Assembly (NCBI RefSeq): GCF_905475465.1
Contig: NC_062259.1
Span: 568,501 to 632,500, forward strand
Direction of reading: 5' to 3'
Origin: Pieris napi
Taxonomy: Eukaryota > Arthropoda > Insecta > Lepidoptera > Pieridae
DNA: 64,000 bases
The position numbers and the translations under genes are program-made. This document shows, one piece after another, positions 22,363 through 31,389 of the stretch; the stretch's first letter is position 1, and every line of letters starts with the position of its first letter. A model generated the notes under the pieces. That model saw only the letters and a list, made by a program, of their open reading frames with translations, had not been told where the DNA came from and did not search any database.

Positions 22363-25300
22363 AAAATAAAGGTTGCGCCTGTTGGCGTGAACTTTTTGAA
22401 GAAGTTTGTTGGGCGTCCTCTTCCTCGTCGTCCGAGCTGATGCAAGCCGTCGTCGTCGTCGTCGTATTGTATGTAGACATCGGGATTTCTATTTGTTGTC
22501 GTCTTCGGGATTGGTCGAAGCAATTATTAAATATTTGAATGCATCCTTGTTCGTGAGGGTTTCTTCTTGGGTAAAAGTATTTGAAGAGGTTGCAACAATT
22601 GCAAAACTTGTAAAGAGTATAAATAAGAAGGACTGATCCAAGTGATAAACTCATTAGAGTGAAATTGTATGGATGTTCTTGAATGATATATTTGTCTTGA
22701 TTTAGTATTTTAGAGTGATGTTTGATCTCGTCTTTAATAGTATTGAGAGAGTCTAAGGAAACATCGTTAATTTGGATAGGTACGAGTCTTGGATTATAAA
22801 GATCTGGAGTTCCTTCGATGCAGCGATTTTCCACGTCGACAGTAACAATGGGATGACTTATGTTTTTCGATTTCGAGTCTTCAGCGATGAGTGTAACCAT
22901 TGGTGTATAAAATTTGCATGCAGGTTGTAGCAGAATTATTCCGTGTCCAAATATTTCGCCATGTGTAGTTTTTCCGTTGCATTCCATAGCATATGTAATT
23001 TTCTTCGAAAGTATGAAAATCCATTTGTTATTTTTTAATGGATGAAATGTGTTGAAATGCGCAGAGAATGTGGATACCTCGCAGTTTTGAGGTATGTCTT
23101 TAGAATTCGTCAGCAAGATGGAGACTTCGCAGATTGGTTGTGCGTTTGAGTTGAAGATTGTGACCTTACTGCATACATGAAGGTTTGGAGAGAATTCATG
23201 ACACTTATCCACGGAGTTCGTCGTCAGGTAGCGTTGACTGTTTTGTTTTTTGTTGGAAACCAATAAGTCAGTTTCGTAGAGTGCTTTAGACTTTTTTAGA
23301 AATGGTTCCACTTGAGAACACATTGAAATAGCTTCGTTGTAAAGATTGTTCTTATCGGAAATGTCACAAGAAATAGCAATAAATATGTCTTTATGTCGTT
23401 CGTCTAACAGCTTATCTGGTGAAATATGTAGATTTGGAGTGTCGAAACTATAATCTGAAATTTCTGTAAAGTGTTGATAGTTTAATTGTAAATAGTCGTC
23501 GTGAGAATCGATTTCGTTCTTATCAGTATTTTTGTCACAAGTTAAGTCAATAGTATTTGTGTTAAGAATTGAAGGCCTAGAGAGTGCGTCGGCATTAGTA
23601 TTATTTTTACCAGCTTTATAAATTACTTCGTATTCATATTCTTCGAGTTTGAGACGCCAGCGAACGAGACGACTTCCAGGGTCTTTTATAGAGAAAAGCC
23701 ATGTTAATGGTTTATGATCGGTAACGATCTTGAACTTTCTACCAAATAAATAGGGACGAAAATGCTTAACAGCCCAAACTATGGCTAATAATTCACGTTC
23801 AATGGTGGAATAATTTGATTCTGCTTTGTTGAGAGTACGTGATGCATACGCAATAGGTAGATCTTTACCTATTTGCCCTTGCGATAAAACAGCGCCAATC
23901 GCATGAAGAGAAGCGTCTGTTGTTAAAATAAATTCTTTAGTAAAATCAGGATATTGTAAAATAGGAGGATTGGTAAGGAGATGTTTGCATTCTTCAAAGG
24001 CTGATTGTTGAGTTTCACCCCAAACAAAAGGAACATCTTTCTTAAGGAGACTAGTTAAAGGTTTTGTTAGACTACTAAAATTAGAAATGAAACGGCGATA
24101 ATAGCCGGTTAGGCCAAGGAAAGACTTGATGTCTTTGCATGATTTGGGAACTGGAAAATTATCGACTGCGTGAACTTTATCAGGATTAGGTTTTACACCT
24201 TCGCTAGAAATTATATGCCCTAGATAGGCTACTTCTTTCCTAAGGAATTCACACTTATCTGGTTGAACTTTTAAGCCATTTTTCCTAAGTCGATTGAAGA
24301 CTTCGTATAGCTTTTGTTCGTGTTCTTGTAAACTAGAGGCGAAGACTACTATGTCATCTAAGAAGACAAAGCAACGTTCACCTTGTAATCCATAGAGTAC
24401 GCTATCCATAGCACGTTGAAAAGTTGCTGGAGCATTCTTTAATCCAAATGGCATTCTTAAAAATTCATAATGTCCATACGGAGTATTAAAGGCAGTTTTA
24501 GGAATATCGTTTGATTCGAGTTCGATTTGGTGGAATCCAGAGGCGAGATCTAAAGTAGTGAAGTAAACAGAATGTCCTAACTTGTCGAGTATATCTGTAA
24601 TGTTAGGTAAAGGATAACTATCACCTATGGTTATATCATTAAGTTTACGATAATCGATAACGACGCGCCATTTTTGTTTGCCGGAGGCGTCTACTTTTTT
24701 AGGGACTACCCAGATAGGACTACTCCATGGTGAAGTACTCGGACGTATTATATTTTCATTTAGCATTTTATCGACCTGGGTTTTTACTTCTTGTTGATGT
24801 ATATGTGGAAACCTATATGTTTTCGTATTAATTGGAATATTTGATGTGGTAGGAATAGTATGCTTAGTATGGTTTGTAAATGTCAGTTTGTCACCTTCTG
24901 TATAAAATATGTCAGAATATTCAATTACGATTTTATTTAGGGAGTTTGATTCTTCTTTGTTTAAATGGTCGCCTCTAATGAGGGACCAAACTTTGCTCTG
25001 ACGATCTGTTTGGGAAATACAATTAAAATTATTTATCTCATGTTGAGTTTGTTCCTTAGTATGTTTGTCAAAGTCAAAAATAGTAACAGGGATGGAAGGA
25101 GTGCTAATAATCTTATCTTGTTTGTCTAAATTAATGCAAGTTGTAAGAAAAGAGTTGTTTGCGACGGTCACTAATGAGCGTGGAATAATAATGCCATGAT
25201 CTAATGTATGTTTTTCAACGATTGCTTCGCCAAAATTCATAGAATTTGTTGTACATCTAATTACTGTTTCCGATCGTTTGTTAATTACTTGTTTTTCGAG

Positions 25301-26119
25301 GGATACAGTATAGTTCTGTGGATTTAAATCTTGTAGTTTTTCATGTAAATAAAATAAGTCATAACTTTTGACGCCAATTGTTAAGATTTTCGATTGTACT
25401 TCAATTTTACAGTCATATTCAGTCATAAAGTCATTACCTAAAATACCGTCAGCTTTTATGTTAAGGTTTGCAACATGAAATTTATGTTTAGGTAAATTGT
25501 CAAGGGAAATATTTGCCGTTCCTAAGGTCAGCATCTGAGATTGAGAACTGGAAATACCTTGAATAGAAACTATATTTAATTCGTTAATGCAAGCTAAACC
25601 TATTTTATCTTTACGTATGACAGATATACCAGCACCGGTATCAATTAAAAGAGTCACAGGTTTATTATCTATGTAAAATGTAGCATGTAAGAGATTTTCT
25701 GGAGGAATATCATTTAAAGCAGAGATTGAAAAAGATTTAATATTCTTGTTGTTTGATTTCGACTTACGTTTATTTTTTTTATAATGGTATTTTGAATTCG
25801 ATTTAGTAGTAGTATGAGATACAGCGGGTTTACAAGATTCAGCGATATTTTGAGATACAGTGGGGTTAGAAGATACAGTGCGATTTTTAGATTCAGAGGA
25901 TTTTGGAGATTCATCGTGCTTATAAGAAATAGTAGAATCCGTATTATGACCAAAGGTTTGGGACTGGCTACCCTGTTTGTAGGTCTGTATAAAGCTAGCT
26001 TCGAAATCTGTCTGTGTGCAAGCTTCTTTGCATTGCCTCCGATAGGCTGGTTTATTATGCAAGGATGCAGGCACAGTGCTTTGTAACACTCGACTTGATT
26101 TTGGAATTTGAGGAAGCAT
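22361..26119 (-). CDS. pol: Pol (protease-RT-RNase H) fused in frame to an Env-like C-terminus
   Basis: 1252 codons are counted from the first ATG; the open frame continues upstream to the frameshift site at 26203-26209. In order there are an aspartic protease with LIDTGAGISV (about residue 160), reverse transcriptase with WRVVIDYRKLND (about 480) and the catalytic box FVFLDDIVV (about 588), and RNase H with TTDASLHAIGAVLSQ (about 737) and NADALSR (about 848). An integrase HHCC finger and DDE core should follow and are missing. After a linker of about 130-150 residues the frame enters text resembling the C-terminal ectodomain of insect gypsy-class Env (GEIFGHGIILLQPAC). It ends with a hydrophobic segment (FTLMSLSLGSVLLIY, about 1170) and a polar tail. 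It is read antisense to the plus-strand neighbour gene but is intergenic to it. Function as a trans-mobilised deletion derivative is inference. Confidence 0.85.
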   Translation of the reverse strand: MLPQIPKSSRVLQSTVPASLHNKPAYRRQCKEACTQTDFEASFIQTYKQGSQSQTFGHNTDSTISYKHDESPKSSESKNRTVSSNPTVSQNIAESCKPAVSHTTTKSNSKYHYKKNKRKSKSNNKNIKSFSISALNDIPPENLLHATFYIDNKPVTLLIDTGAGISVIRKDKIGLACINELNIVSIQGISSSQSQMLTLGTANISLDNLPKHKFHVANLNIKADGILGNDFMTEYDCKIEVQSKILTIGVKSYDLFYLHEKLQDLNPQNYTVSLEKQVINKRSETVIRCTTNSMNFGEAIVEKHTLDHGIIIPRSLVTVANNSFLTTCINLDKQDKIISTPSIPVTIFDFDKHTKEQTQHEINNFNCISQTDRQSKVWSLIRGDHLNKEESNSLNKIVIEYSDIFYTEGDKLTFTNHTKHTIPTTSNIPINTKTYRFPHIHQQEVKTQVDKMLNENIIRPSTSPWSSPIWVVPKKVDASGKQKWRVVIDYRKLNDITIGDSYPLPNITDILDKLGHSVYFTTLDLASGFHQIELESNDIPKTAFNTPYGHYEFLRMPFGLKNAPATFQRAMDSVLYGLQGERCFVFLDDIVVFASSLQEHEQKLYEVFNRLRKNGLKVQPDKCEFLRKEVAYLGHIISSEGVKPNPDKVHAVDNFPVPKSCKDIKSFLGLTGYYRRFISNFSSLTKPLTSLLKKDVPFVWGETQQSAFEECKHLLTNPPILQYPDFTKEFILTTDASLHAIGAVLSQGQIGKDLPIAYASRTLNKAESNYSTIERELLAIVWAVKHFRPYLFGRKFKIVTDHKPLTWLFSIKDPGSRLVRWRLKLEEYEYEVIYKAGKNNTNADALSRPSILNTNTIDLTCDKNTDKNEIDSHDDYLQLNYQHFTEISDYSFDTPNLHISPDKLLDERHKDIFIAISCDISDKNNLYNEAISMCSQVEPFLKKSKALYETDLLVSNKKQNSQRYLTTNSVDKCHEFSPNLHVCSKVTIFNSNAQPICEVSILLTNSKDIPQNCEVSTFSAHFNTFHPLKNNKWIFILSKKITYAMECNGKTTHGEIFGHGIILLQPACKFYTPMVTLIAEDSKSKNISHPIVTVDVENRCIEGTPDLYNPRLVPIQINDVSLDSLNTIKDEIKHHSKILNQDKYIIQEHPYNFTLMSLSLGSVLLIYTLYKFCNCCNLFKYFYPRRNPHEQGCIQIFNNCFDQSRRRQQIEIPMSTYNTTTTTTACISSDDEEEDAQQTSSKSSRQQAQPLF

Positions 26120-26127
26120 TGAATAGT

Positions 26128-27033
26128 CTAAAGAGCTGGGTTCATCGAGTAGGAGCTGGTAGCGATTTCCAACGGGTCGCTCATTTCGTTGGTCGCTTCT
26201 AAGTTTAAATGGCGGATTGGTGCAGGGAGAGCGCGTTGTTTATTTTGCTCGTTGTATGCTCTCTTGCGACATTCGTTTATTGAATGCCCAATATTTTTAC
26301 AATAAGCACATGTCTTTGGAGAAAATCTAGGATTAGGAGGCCTGAATGGAATATTTGGGTTTCTAATAGATTGGTAATTATTTTGATATGCATTACTCCT
26401 AATTGCTGGCCTAGGAGTTGGAACTGGTCTAAATAAAGATTGCCTAGCTTTGTTCATAGCCCTAATTTGATCTTCTTGCATTGCAAAACGACCTGCTTCT
26501 CTCAAGGTATCGAAACCTTTTGTTCTGAGCATTATACCCATGTCTGTAGAGAGACCGTTGAGGAATATGCTTAAGGCGGTTTCCTCGGTGGTTGCTACAC
26601 GTCCGTCTAATGTTGAATCGCAAATTTCTGAGTGTAGTTTTTCTAAGATTTTGCAACGACAAAGATCTACTCTATGATAAAATTGGGTTAAGGACTCATC
26701 ATGTCTCTGGAAAATCGATTGAAGTTCTAAATTCAAATGTTGAATCGTCTTGGTATTCGCGAATCTCTCAATAAGAAATCTCTTTAGTTCATCCCACGTC
26801 TCGTAAGTTTTACACCGAACTTCTGAGGCCGCGATGCCTTTAATATTATTTAGAGCACAAGTTAACAAAGTCTCCCGTTCAAACGGAGATGACAGTTTAA
26901 ACACAGTATCACAGGACCTAATGTAACCGTAAATTTCATCGTGATTGTTTGTGTCGAATATAGGAATAAGATTTATAAGAGTTTGAATATTAACTGGTGA
27001 TGCCTTCATTATGCTTTCGGTCTTTAATGACAT
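26128..27033 (-). CDS. gag: Gag with CCHC zinc knuckle
   Basis: 301 residues. The N-terminal two-thirds resembles a retrotransposon capsid (INLIPIFDTNNHDEIYGYI; FANTKTIQHLNLELQSIFQR). An Arg/Pro-rich stretch and one zinc knuckle, CAYCKNIGHSINEC, follow. It packages the element RNA in cytoplasmic particles. The stop at 26128 overlaps the start of the pol frame by about 75 bases, in the -1 register. Confidence 0.9.
   Translation of the reverse strand: MSLKTESIMKASPVNIQTLINLIPIFDTNNHDEIYGYIRSCDTVFKLSSPFERETLLTCALNNIKGIAASEVRCKTYETWDELKRFLIERFANTKTIQHLNLELQSIFQRHDESLTQFYHRVDLCRCKILEKLHSEICDSTLDGRVATTEETALSIFLNGLSTDMGIMLRTKGFDTLREAGRFAMQEDQIRAMNKARQSLFRPVPTPRPAIRSNAYQNNYQSIRNPNIPFRPPNPRFSPKTCAYCKNIGHSINECRKRAYNEQNKQRALPAPIRHLNLEATNEMSDPLEIATSSYSMNPAL
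26203..26209 (-). other. -1 ribosomal frameshift heptamer (gag-pol)
   Basis: On the minus strand the heptamer T TTA AAC lies in exact zero-frame register of gag (codons TTA-AAC). After a -1 slip the frame is open without stop into pol. The heptamer fits the X XXY YYZ rule for tandem slippage. A downstream stimulatory structure was not established. Confidence 0.7.
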
Positions 27034-27308
27034 GATGATTATTAAAATGTAGAATGCGTGTGTAGTTAAATATGAATAATGTAATTAAATGAAATATAAG
27101 ATATAGTAATACAGGATAATATATATAAAACACACAAAATATGGAAATATAGGAAAAGAATGAGCCACAAGTAAAATGCCACTTACCACAGTAACACGAA
27201 CCACAAGAGCATAGTATCGGCGAAAACTATTAAAAGCCTAAGGCTACCGTACTAGGCGATGCTAGTCCTTTGTACGTTTGCTTCGTCTTACTACACAAGT
27301 AGATCCTA

Positions 27309-27320
27309 CCGACTGCGCCA
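27309..27320 (-). other. primer binding site (tRNA-Ser type)
   Basis: On the minus strand TGGCGCAGTCGG lies 4 bases after the 5' LTR. From memory this is the PBS used by 297/17.6-class gypsy elements, complementary to a tRNA-Ser 3' end. Confidence 0.8.
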
Positions 27321-27324
27321 AATT

Positions 27325-27609
27325 TGTTATGAGGCAGTGACTAAAACTTGTTTTTAAAACTAACAAACTTTATTTAAAATTATGTTTACAAAAACTAACG
27401 TTGGAGTTCGAATATGGAATAGAAGTGCCTTTGAAAGGATCGGGATTTGGTACTTAAAGGTTTGGGTAGGAGTAGGGATACATTAGGGGAACAAACAATG
27501 TCATTAGGTACTTAACTATAACTTATCACTACATGAACATATGGTTAAACTTATACAAGGCAAAAAATAACAGTTGAAAGTTTAATAATATAGTGGGGAC
27601 CACATAACA
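27325..27609 (-). repeat. 5' LTR
   Basis: Upstream LTR on the minus strand, 285 bp, same as the copy at 22067-22351. It should hold the element promoter and RNA start. No motif was assigned with confidence. Confidence 0.92.
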
Positions 27610-28024
27610 AAGGGTTGTCCCACCCCTAAATTTTAATTTTTAGACAAAACTTTTTGTTTTTATTTTTTTATGATACAGCATACAAAAATACATACAACCT
27701 TCAATTGTCACCCCTACCATCAACCCCTATTTTTCATTATAGTAGATAGTTATTTTTATTGAACTAAAAAAATGTTTCCTAGCAATAATATAGATGGCAA
27801 AACGACGTTTGCCGGGTCAGCTAGTATATAAATATATATGGGTACATATGGACTGAAATAAATATAAATATTACTGCAATTCTGTCCATTAATTAATATT
27901 CGATACGTGTTTCTCGATACGTAACAAACGGTAACTATTTTAATATTCAACTCTCGTTTGACCTCACAAACGCGGCCAGGAACTTTGGTATTCAATAGTA
28001 AGAATACGCCTGTCTTTATCCCCG

Positions 28025-28300
28025 TAGCCTACGAAGAAGAGATATTCTAGAAGTAGAGTTTGATAATGCCTGCAAGTCTTACTGATATCATTTCTATTGC
28101 TAATATTTGCCTGGTCAAGTATAAAAGAAATAACCCTTGGTGCAGGTGACTAGAGTCCAGGTGAAGTTTGTGTGGTTGTTGTTTCTGGATCTTTGAAAAT
28201 TCTTTTAGCAAGAGACAACCATGTTTGTTGTGTTGTGTTGAAAAGACTGTCGTGGTAGTGGGAATTGCAGTTTCTTACGGAAGCTGCTTTGATACCCTCT
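28025..28300 (+). repeat. dispersed repeat, family C
   Basis: GATATTCTAGAAGTAGAG, GATAATGCCTGCAAGTCTTA, GAAATAACCCTTGGTGCAG and GACTGTCGTGGTAGTGGG recur at 53400-53770. No coding capacity was recognised. It is probably part of a LINE or SINE body. Confidence 0.5.
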
Positions 28301-28307
28301 CCCACTA

Positions 28308-28400
28308 TCAACATACACACACACTCACCTACATACACAACACTCACTTACACACACTCTCACATACACACTCACACACACCCTCACATACGCCCATACA
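28308..28400 (+). repeat. CA/CACTCA-rich microsatellite
   Basis: An imperfect run of ACAC and ACTCAC units spans about 90 bp, ending at the TACGCCCATAC unit. Confidence 0.75.
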
Positions 28401-29809
28401 ACTTTATTTGTGCTAACTTCTAATTAGTTAACTGTTTTGTTTTTCTTTTTTAATTAAATGTTAAATTTGTTTGCCTACCCATATATGTATGTACTTTTTG
28501 TAAACACTCAATATGACTTTGCTGTGTAATGGAAGCCTGGTTATTCATATCACAGGTTCTTGCCTAGTTTGGAAACCAGTCTCCCAATGCCTTCTCAACT
28601 GTTATCTTATTGTTTGTTGTAAATTTTATATGGGAGAAAATAAAAATTATTCTTATTCTTATTATGAGAGACATGTTCTAGAGCTTCATCATGCCTACAA
28701 GAGTTCAGCCAAGTAGAGCACGAATTTATTTCGGTTTTCACCAATATCTAGAATGATTCATGAGGAAGGTTCAAGGCTTTTGCGTCACGCCCGTGCGAAG
28801 TCAGGCCTGGTGATAAATGTTGGCGAAACGAAAAACCTTGAGTAAATGGACCGTGGGGTTTTCATCTGTTACGCAATCAGAAAGGAATTTCTGGTAAAAG
28901 CCTGTAGCTGAGTTTCATCATCGGACGTCATAATTCTAACGTATCACCTCGAGGTACCTTCCACAACTGAGCGTTTAAAGGCACTTACAACGCTCCACTT
29001 TGTAAAACCAGCCCATTGAAGCATTTCCGAAACAGTTCGACCTAGTTGCTATCGAAGTGTCTATCCTGCCCTTTTGCCCCTTGTTATAAAAAACATACAA
29101 CAGTGGAAAGGGGATTTGTAGAAGTTAAAGCATTAAAAAATTATCTATCGATTTTTTGTGTGGACTAATAATGTCATAGAAACCGGTTTGATTTTTTAAA
29201 CACTAGTAATTATTGATCGTTATTATTGGTAAGTTCTAGGGTTTTAATTATGTGTTTAAATTCCATAACATATATTGTAGATATAGCATTATGTGGTGAA
29301 CTTAAATAAATTAAATTAACTAAAGCAGAAGACACAGATCACAGCGTTAGCATAATTTGACAGACAAAGGTAATTAGTAATTAGACTAAAATTGGGATAG
29401 CTGATGGCGGCGCGTATCTCGTTCGTATATTATATTAAGTTTTTCATGTAAATAAAAATACATTTATTATAATGAGAAAAAAACACTTCTTTAAACATTT
29501 CAATTTCGTTTAAAAAAATACAATTATAAATAACGGCTCGTAGTTGCTACGGTTGGTTTTACTTTCTCTCATTTGTGTCATGTTATGAAATTGTGACACT
29601 CGCGTGAGTCACATCCGTTTGTGTAACTTTTGACTTCATTCACAAAGTATATATATGTAGTATAATTATGTGTATTATGGCAATGAAGTATAAATAAATG
29701 TATATCCGACTCCAATATTAAATAATATTTTATATGAAGATTATCTAATAATAATCACAATGAACCCGTACCGTATTAGAATTATATCTCAGAAAAGATT
29801 CTAGAAAGT

Positions 29810-30045
29810 CATAGATATTGATGTCTTCTATAAAACTGTAGTACATCGCTCTATTGTCAATAGTTTTCGCAGCATATAGGAATCTTAATTGGTCTTTTCT
29901 TGGGTGACACTATCGTAATGTTATACTAGTGTAAAGTATATATATATAGCCTATGTTCTAGTAGGGTTCTAATCAAGAAAGAATTTTTCAATCTCAGTTT
30001 TGGTGCCTGTTCAATATTATCAAATCTTTCCTCTTTATAATATTA
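29810..30045 (+). repeat. dispersed repeat, family D
   Basis: TATTGATGTCTTCTATAAAA, CTGTAGTACAT, AATAGTTTTCGCAGCATAT and CTAGTAGGGTTCTAATC occur here, inverted at 32880-33115, and again at 54675-55030, where the first part is duplicated in tandem. A multi-copy element with no recognised coding. Confidence 0.6.
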
Positions 30046-30259
30046 GTGGAGACTATTATTGACACTTGACAAATGGCAGATACAGTGAAACTGTCAACAG
30101 TAGAAGTATGTTGACCTTGGGGAAAATATATCATTTAAAAGCCATTAAATAGAGGATTCATATGGGTCACACAACCACATTATCAAGTCTCAAATGAGTT
30201 AATCACTGAAGAAAAAAGTTATGGACGTTGTGACACAGCTGAAATAATAAAGAAAAACA

Positions 30260-30425
30260 TTTTAACGATCAGCCGAAAGGGGCAATAGGCTAGACATCAT
30301 CGCCGTCGTCGGGGCACCTGGCTGCGCCTGGCCCACGATAGACACGAATAACACTGGTTGGAGGCGGCCTGGGTCGCTGGATTAACCAAATTGACAATGC
30401 CAGCATGTGATGGTCCCTAAATGTT
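30260..30425 (+). pseudogene. LINE ORF2 tail fragment
   Basis: A plus-strand frame includes HHRRRRGTWLRLAHDRHE and, after a stop, HWLEAAWVAG. This resembles the terminal region of non-LTR ORF2 (a basic stretch, then RLAxDRxxW and LEEA). It has a stop and is short. Confidence 0.35.
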
Positions 30426-30969
30426 TCAATGTATTTTACCTACTATTAATAGTTATAAATTTAAAGTCAAAAGTCAAATTTATTATCGATTTGAACCACC
30501 TAAAATGGCACTTTTAAAAGTTTAATAAAATACAAAGATGATTCTAGTTGCCCCTTCCAAAAGGTAGTTTTGTGTGGAGAAGAATGGGCAAGAAACTCCA
30601 CGTTTACTCTTTTAAAATAGGTTTTTCAATATTTTGCATGTACATTAGTTAAATAATTATATGTGAAGACAATGTACTCCTAGAATAAAACAACTATACT
30701 AAAAAAAGTTAGTAAACATGTTCTTCACAAATATCGAAACCGTAGAATATTATACATTAAAGGATAATAGAAAAGCAATAAAACAGTGTGTGAGATAAAA
30801 ATAAAATTACTGTTTGTGTTATTATAAAATAAATAAACTTCAATGTTCATAATTAAATTTTAGAAAAATAAGGCTGTTCAAATCGTTTATTAGTAGTCAT
30901 AACAATCAAATATACAGTATTCACAATTTTATTAACCTTCACCATAATAAAAATAAAAAACTAATAGGA

Positions 30970-31165
30970 TATTAAAACAAATTTAAAAATGGTCCTTGTG
31001 TTAATGCTGGCATTTCCTAGCTGTATTGCGATGCTTATTCGTTGAAAGCACCAGCTCTGGGGTCACCTACCAAGCGCCAATTTAAATCTTTAATTAGCGC
31101 CTGTACCTCACGGCCCAAGAGTCTCTACTCCAAAGGGAACAAAATCGAAGTGGGAGGAAAGATGT
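30970..31165 (+). repeat. dispersed repeat, family E
   Basis: AAAGCACCAGCTCTGGGGTC, CGCCAATTTAAATCTTTAAT and CAAGAGTCTCTACTCCAAAG recur at 57455-57665 and, inverted, near 37265-37400. No coding recognised. Confidence 0.55.
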
Positions 31166-31298
31166 TTATATTTGAACCGTTTATTATTGTTATTTATGAA
31201 TAAGAGATGGACTTTAAAGATATAAATTATCGTTTGAAATATTTAATTAATATGTTTAATTGTTAAAACGGTATTTATGTGGGTTTCTTCTGTTTCAG

Positions 31299-31389
31299 GT
31301 TCGATGTGATGTGTTAGTCAAGATGGGCGTAAAATGGCGGTTGAAATGCCGCATCTGGGCGGTTTTAGCAATCATACAAGTCGTTCACG
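31299..31389 (+). CDS. first coding exon with signal peptide
   Basis: Acceptor TTTCAG ends at 31298. The ATG at 31323 starts MGVKWRLKCRIWAVLAIIQV, a basic n-region and hydrophobic core. Donor CACG|GTAAGT ends at 31389. The exon leaves one base, completed by GT in the exon at 51137 to make glycine. Confidence 0.85.

Larger units (their letters stand above)
22067..27609 (-). mobile_element. errantivirus-like Ty3/gypsy LTR element, integrase deleted
   Basis: Two 285-bp LTRs (22067-22351 and 27325-27609) begin TGTTATG and end CATAACA. I see no difference between them. AAGG duplicates flank the element. A primer site complementary to a tRNA-Ser 3' end and a polypurine tract are in place. It encodes Gag (26128-27033) and a long Pol-Env fusion (22361-26119) in the -1 frame. 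Protease, RT and RNase H are present, but no integrase zinc finger or DDE domain is seen. Identical LTRs imply recent insertion, which would need integrase from another copy if the deletion came first. Confidence 0.9.
21921..27824 (+). mobile_element. small Helitron interrupted by an LTR retrotransposon
   Basis: The 5' end TCTAATATATAAAATTCTCG is preceded by A (21920). The 3' end GCCGGGTCAGCTAG is followed by T (27825), with hairpin GGCAAA...TTTGCC just inside. The two halves (21921-22066 and 27610-27824) align with the intact relative at 63428-63712. A 5.5-kb LTR element sits between them with an AAGG duplication. Confidence 0.8.

Noticed and set aside
22406..22636. Plus-strand frame over the pol C-terminus
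   Set aside because: Shadow of the minus-strand Pol-Env frame (poly-Asp/Thr region).
28316..28400. Possible CRISPR-like array
   Set aside because: Simple CA-rich microsatellite in a eukaryotic genome, with no spacers.
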